A stretch of 8,480 nucleotides of DNA from Nitrospirota bacterium (GTDB lineage Bacteria > Nitrospirota > Thermodesulfovibrionia > Thermodesulfovibrionales > JdFR-85), in the NCBI GenBank assembly GCA_003232715.1, contig QIJG01000021.1, positions 1 to 8,480 of the forward strand. Reading direction: 5' to 3'. The position numbers and the translations under genes are program-made. This document shows positions 6,695 through 8,480 of this stretch, piece by piece. Below the pieces are notes generated by a model that saw only the letters and a program-made list of their open reading frames with translations, made no database searches and was not told the origin of the DNA. Each line of letters opens with the position of its first letter. Within the stretch, counting starts at the first letter, position 1.

Positions 6695-7754
6695 AGACCG
6701 TCACTGCTTTATAAAAAGCATCCCTTTCAACAGGTATTTTACCCGCCTTCCTGATAAGGTTTATCATCTGTTCCTTTGTAAGCCCTTCACCCGTCATGGC
6801 ACCTGCTGCATGTGTAATCTTCTCCTCAATGACCGTGCCGTCAATGTCATCCGCACCAAACAGTAGTGCCACCTGAGAGAGTTTTTCACCAAGCATTACC
6901 CAATATGCCTTTATGTGGGGAAAGTTATCAAGCACAAGACGGCTGATTGCGATTGTCTTTAAATCATCGATTCCCGAGGGATACCGGCCACCCATGTCTG
7001 TATTTTTGGGATGGTAGGAGAGGGGGATGAATGCCTGAAAACCACCTGTCAGGTCCTGGAGTTTCCTCAGCCTTACAAGGTGGTCTATCCTGTCTCCATA
7101 TGATTCAAAATGACCATACAGCATTGTAGCGTTTGTCTTTATACCACATAAGTGTGCTGTCTTGTGAACTTCAAGCCACCTTTCACCTGTTATCTTTTCA
7201 GGGCAGAGCCTTTCCCTTATATTACCTGCAAATATTTCCGCCCCTCCACCAGTCATGGCGTCGAGACCGCTGTCTTTCAGACTTAACAGGGTATCCCTGA
7301 GGCCAAGGTTACTGATCCTTGAAAAATAATCCACCTCAACTGCTGTAAAAGCCTTGATATGGATATGAGGAAAGTGTTTCTTGATCATTCTCAGCAGACT
7401 TAGATAGTACCCGAAAGCGCGGTCTGGGTGGAGTCCTCCGACTATATGAACCTCTCTGAGACCTTCAGGAGAGAGTTCCATCTTTCTTGAAATCTCATCA
7501 ATTGATAACTCGAAGGCGCCTTTTTCACCCTTTGATCTGCTGAAGGCACAAAAACGGCATCGGTTTACGCATATGTTTGTGGGATTTATATGGCGGTTCT
7601 GGATAAAATAAGCCCTGTTGCCGTTTTTTTTCTCTGCAACGGAGGTCGCAAGTTTACCCAATGTGTGGATGTCGTCATCCTGAAAAAGGGCAACCGCTTC
7701 TTCAAAAGTGATCCTTTCACCGGCAATGATTTTCTGTTCTATTGTCTCAATCAT
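6669..7754 (-). CDS. mqnE: Aminofutalosine synthase MqnE (radical SAM)
   Basis: Radical-SAM enzyme that joins the adenosyl radical from SAM to 3-[(1-carboxyvinyl)oxy]benzoate, giving 6-amino-6-deoxyfutalosine, the second step of the futalosine menaquinone route after MqnA. The cluster motif is C62-x3-C66-x2-C69 in NPTNICVNRCRFCAFSRSKGE; the FSR-KG after the third Cys, HIVGGLHP, KAFTAVE and MTGGGAEIF are MqnE signatures that separate it from MqnC. The 361-aa length is typical, with no insert in the loop that is expanded in mqnC. The start is ATG 7754, with GGGAG about 13 nt upstream, a little far but the only candidate. It is first of the mqnE-mqnC pair, whose ends overlap. Upstream, only about 31 nt separate it from a small inverted-repeat element, so its promoter may lie in or beyond that element; no convincing -35/-10 pair was found. 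Confidence 0.94.
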   Translation of the reverse strand: MIETIEQKIIAGERITFEEAVALFQDDDIHTLGKLATSVAEKKNGNRAYFIQNRHINPTNICVNRCRFCAFSRSKGEKGAFELSIDEISRKMELSPEGLREVHIVGGLHPDRAFGYYLSLLRMIKKHFPHIHIKAFTAVEVDYFSRISNLGLRDTLLSLKDSGLDAMTGGGAEIFAGNIRERLCPEKITGERWLEVHKTAHLCGIKTNATMLYGHFESYGDRIDHLVRLRKLQDLTGGFQAFIPLSYHPKNTDMGGRYPSGIDDLKTIAISRLVLDNFPHIKAYWVMLGEKLSQVALLFGADDIDGTVIEEKITHAAGAMTGEGLTKEQMINLIRKAGKIPVERDAFYKAVTVYGCRNENR

Positions 7755-7785
7755 GTTCTTTGTTCTTCTCCCAATTCACACTACT

Positions 7786-7911
7786 TAGAGTCTGTGTATA
7801 AACTGCGGTTATCTGTCATTCCCGCAAGTGAAGCGAGTCGGGAATCCTTCTTAAATAACGATTCCGGACAAGCCGAAAACAGCAACGGTTAGACTTTATA
7901 CACAGACTCTA
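7786..7911. mobile_element. MITE-like non-autonomous element with 17-bp terminal inverted repeats
   Basis: TAGAGTCTGTGTATAAA at 7786-7802 is matched perfectly in inverted orientation by 7895-7911. The 126-bp element has no coding capacity of its own. Both ends begin with TA, so a TA target duplication, as in IS630/Tc1-mariner-type elements, would leave 15-bp repeats starting GAGTCTG. An alternative is a 5-bp direct repeat CTACT at 7781-7785 and 7909-7913. The family is unassigned. The interior carries a REP-like ATTCCCG/CGGGAAT palindrome and an imperfect TTCCGG/CCGAAA hairpin (7862-7878). It lies between the GGDEF gene and mqnE, and its outer end forms the GGDEF stop codon. Confidence 0.8.
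7818..7845. repeat. REP-like palindrome inside the inverted-repeat element
   Basis: ATTCCCG (7818-7824) pairs with CGGGAAT (7839-7845) across a 14-nt loop; the context GTCATTCCCGC...CGGGAATCC is a dispersed repeat style common in bacterial genomes. With no T-run following on either strand it is not a classical terminator, but the RNA hairpin could affect read-through or 3' end stability of the GGDEF message. Confidence 0.65.
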
Positions 7912-8480
7912 CTCAGTATAAGCGCACACTTTATTCCTCCCGGAGCCTTTGGCAAGGTACAGTGCCTTATCCGCCCTGTCTATAAGATCTTTCCTGTTTA
8001 AAGCATGATCCGGAAAGGAAGCAACACCAATACTGAGTGTGATTTTTGCTTCTTTTCCATTTAAACTCAATGTCTGCTTTTCCACTGCTTCCCTGATCCT
8101 TTCTGCTACTACCATTGCCCCTTCCAGGGGTATCTCCGGCAATATAATGGCAAATTCCTCTCCACCATATCGGGCTGCAAAATCAACCGTCCTTATATTC
8201 TCAGTGAGGGTGCAAGCGATTCTCTTCAGTGCTTCATCACCACACACATGGCCGTATGTATCATTGAATCCCTTAAAATGATCGATATCCATCATGAGCA
8301 GGCTTATCTTGTTACCAAACCTCCTTGCCCTCTCTATTTCCTCGTCGAGTCTTTCCTGAAAAGCCCTGTGGTTGTTTAACCCGGTAAGGCCGTCCGTACT
8401 TGCCATCTTCACTATCCCTTCATGAAGATTAACCTTTTCAATGGCAAATGCAGAGTGAAAGGCAAGAGTTAGAAGGAGGT
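7909..8480 (-). CDS. Diguanylate cyclase, GGDEF domain, probable GAF upstream; N-terminus outside the window
   Basis: Makes cyclic di-GMP from two GTP. The GGDEF domain runs from ASTDGLTGLNNHRAF to the end. Visible are MDIDHFKGFND (metal and nucleotide site), the active-site YGGEEF, and an RTVD five residues before it, matching the RxxD inhibitory I-site, so product inhibition is expected; SIGVA and ADKALYLAK follow. A GTG at 8412 could look like a start, but the frame stays open to the window edge and reads LAFHSAFAIEKVNLHEGIVK, which resembles the last helix of a GAF domain leading into GGDEF. I therefore call it a partial gene continuing beyond 8480. Its TAG stop falls in the terminal repeat of the MITE-like element. 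It is co-directional with mqnE and mqnC. Confidence 0.93.
   Translation of the reverse strand, partial: LLLTLAFHSAFAIEKVNLHEGIVKMASTDGLTGLNNHRAFQERLDEEIERARRFGNKISLLMMDIDHFKGFNDTYGHVCGDEALKRIACTLTENIRTVDFAARYGGEEFAIILPEIPLEGAMVVAERIREAVEKQTLSLNGKEAKITLSIGVASFPDHALNRKDLIDRADKALYLAKGSGRNKVCAYTE

Noticed and set aside
7590..7892. 100-codon plus-strand frame upstream of mqnE
   Set aside because: Antisense to mqnE, and its C-terminal part is the translated REP-like element; no start signal or family.
8473..8480. AAGGAGGT at the window edge as a plus-strand Shine-Dalgarno
   Set aside because: It lies inside the minus-strand GAF-GGDEF reading frame; no downstream sequence is available to support a plus-strand gene.

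Overview
The window is an ordinary bacterial chromosomal segment of moderate GC. It carries five protein genes that can be named and one gene cut by the right edge. The futalosine (Mqn) menaquinone genes, an atypical thioredoxin reductase, a multi-TM histidine kinase and REP/heptamer-type repeats together would fit an uncultured anaerobe of the Nitrospirota or Desulfobacterota kind. That placement is inference; the window has no rRNA or other phylogenetic marker.

Layout. 1-277: no recognisable gene. 278-3279, minus strand: a two-gene unit, thioredoxin-reductase-like flavoprotein then periplasmic lytic transglycosylase, 17 nt apart. 3280-3498: divergent intergenic region holding a perfect 27-bp tandem duplication of the reductase's ribosome-binding site and start codon, plus a candidate extended -10 promoter for the kinase. 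3499-5583, plus strand: membrane sensor histidine kinase (about nine TM segments, GAF, HisKA, HATPase). It ends 4 nt from the convergent gene. 5588-7754, minus strand: mqnE then mqnC, overlapping, encoding the two radical-SAM enzymes of the futalosine pathway. 7786-7911: a small TIR-bounded element (MITE-like) with a REP-type palindrome inside. 7909-8480, minus strand: 3' part of a GGDEF diguanylate cyclase with a probable GAF domain running off the window.

How they work together. MqnE makes aminofutalosine and MqnC cyclises dehypoxanthine futalosine, two non-adjacent steps from chorismate to menaquinone; mqnA, mqnB and mqnD are not here. The GGDEF gene, mqnE and mqnC are co-directional, and the small element sits exactly at the GGDEF stop codon, about 30 nt upstream of mqnE, so it may have split a former operon. 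The kinase and GGDEF protein are signalling genes with no partner regulator visible.

Most worth checking: (1) two heptamer tandem tracts inserted in frame inside mqnC, where copy-number change would break the reading frame; (2) the reductase keeps its CxxC but has lost both NADPH-binding signatures, suggesting another electron donor; (3) the duplicated start region creates an 8-codon upstream cistron abutting the reductase start; (4) the MITE-like element at the GGDEF stop. I found no clear evidence for a wholly new multi-gene system.
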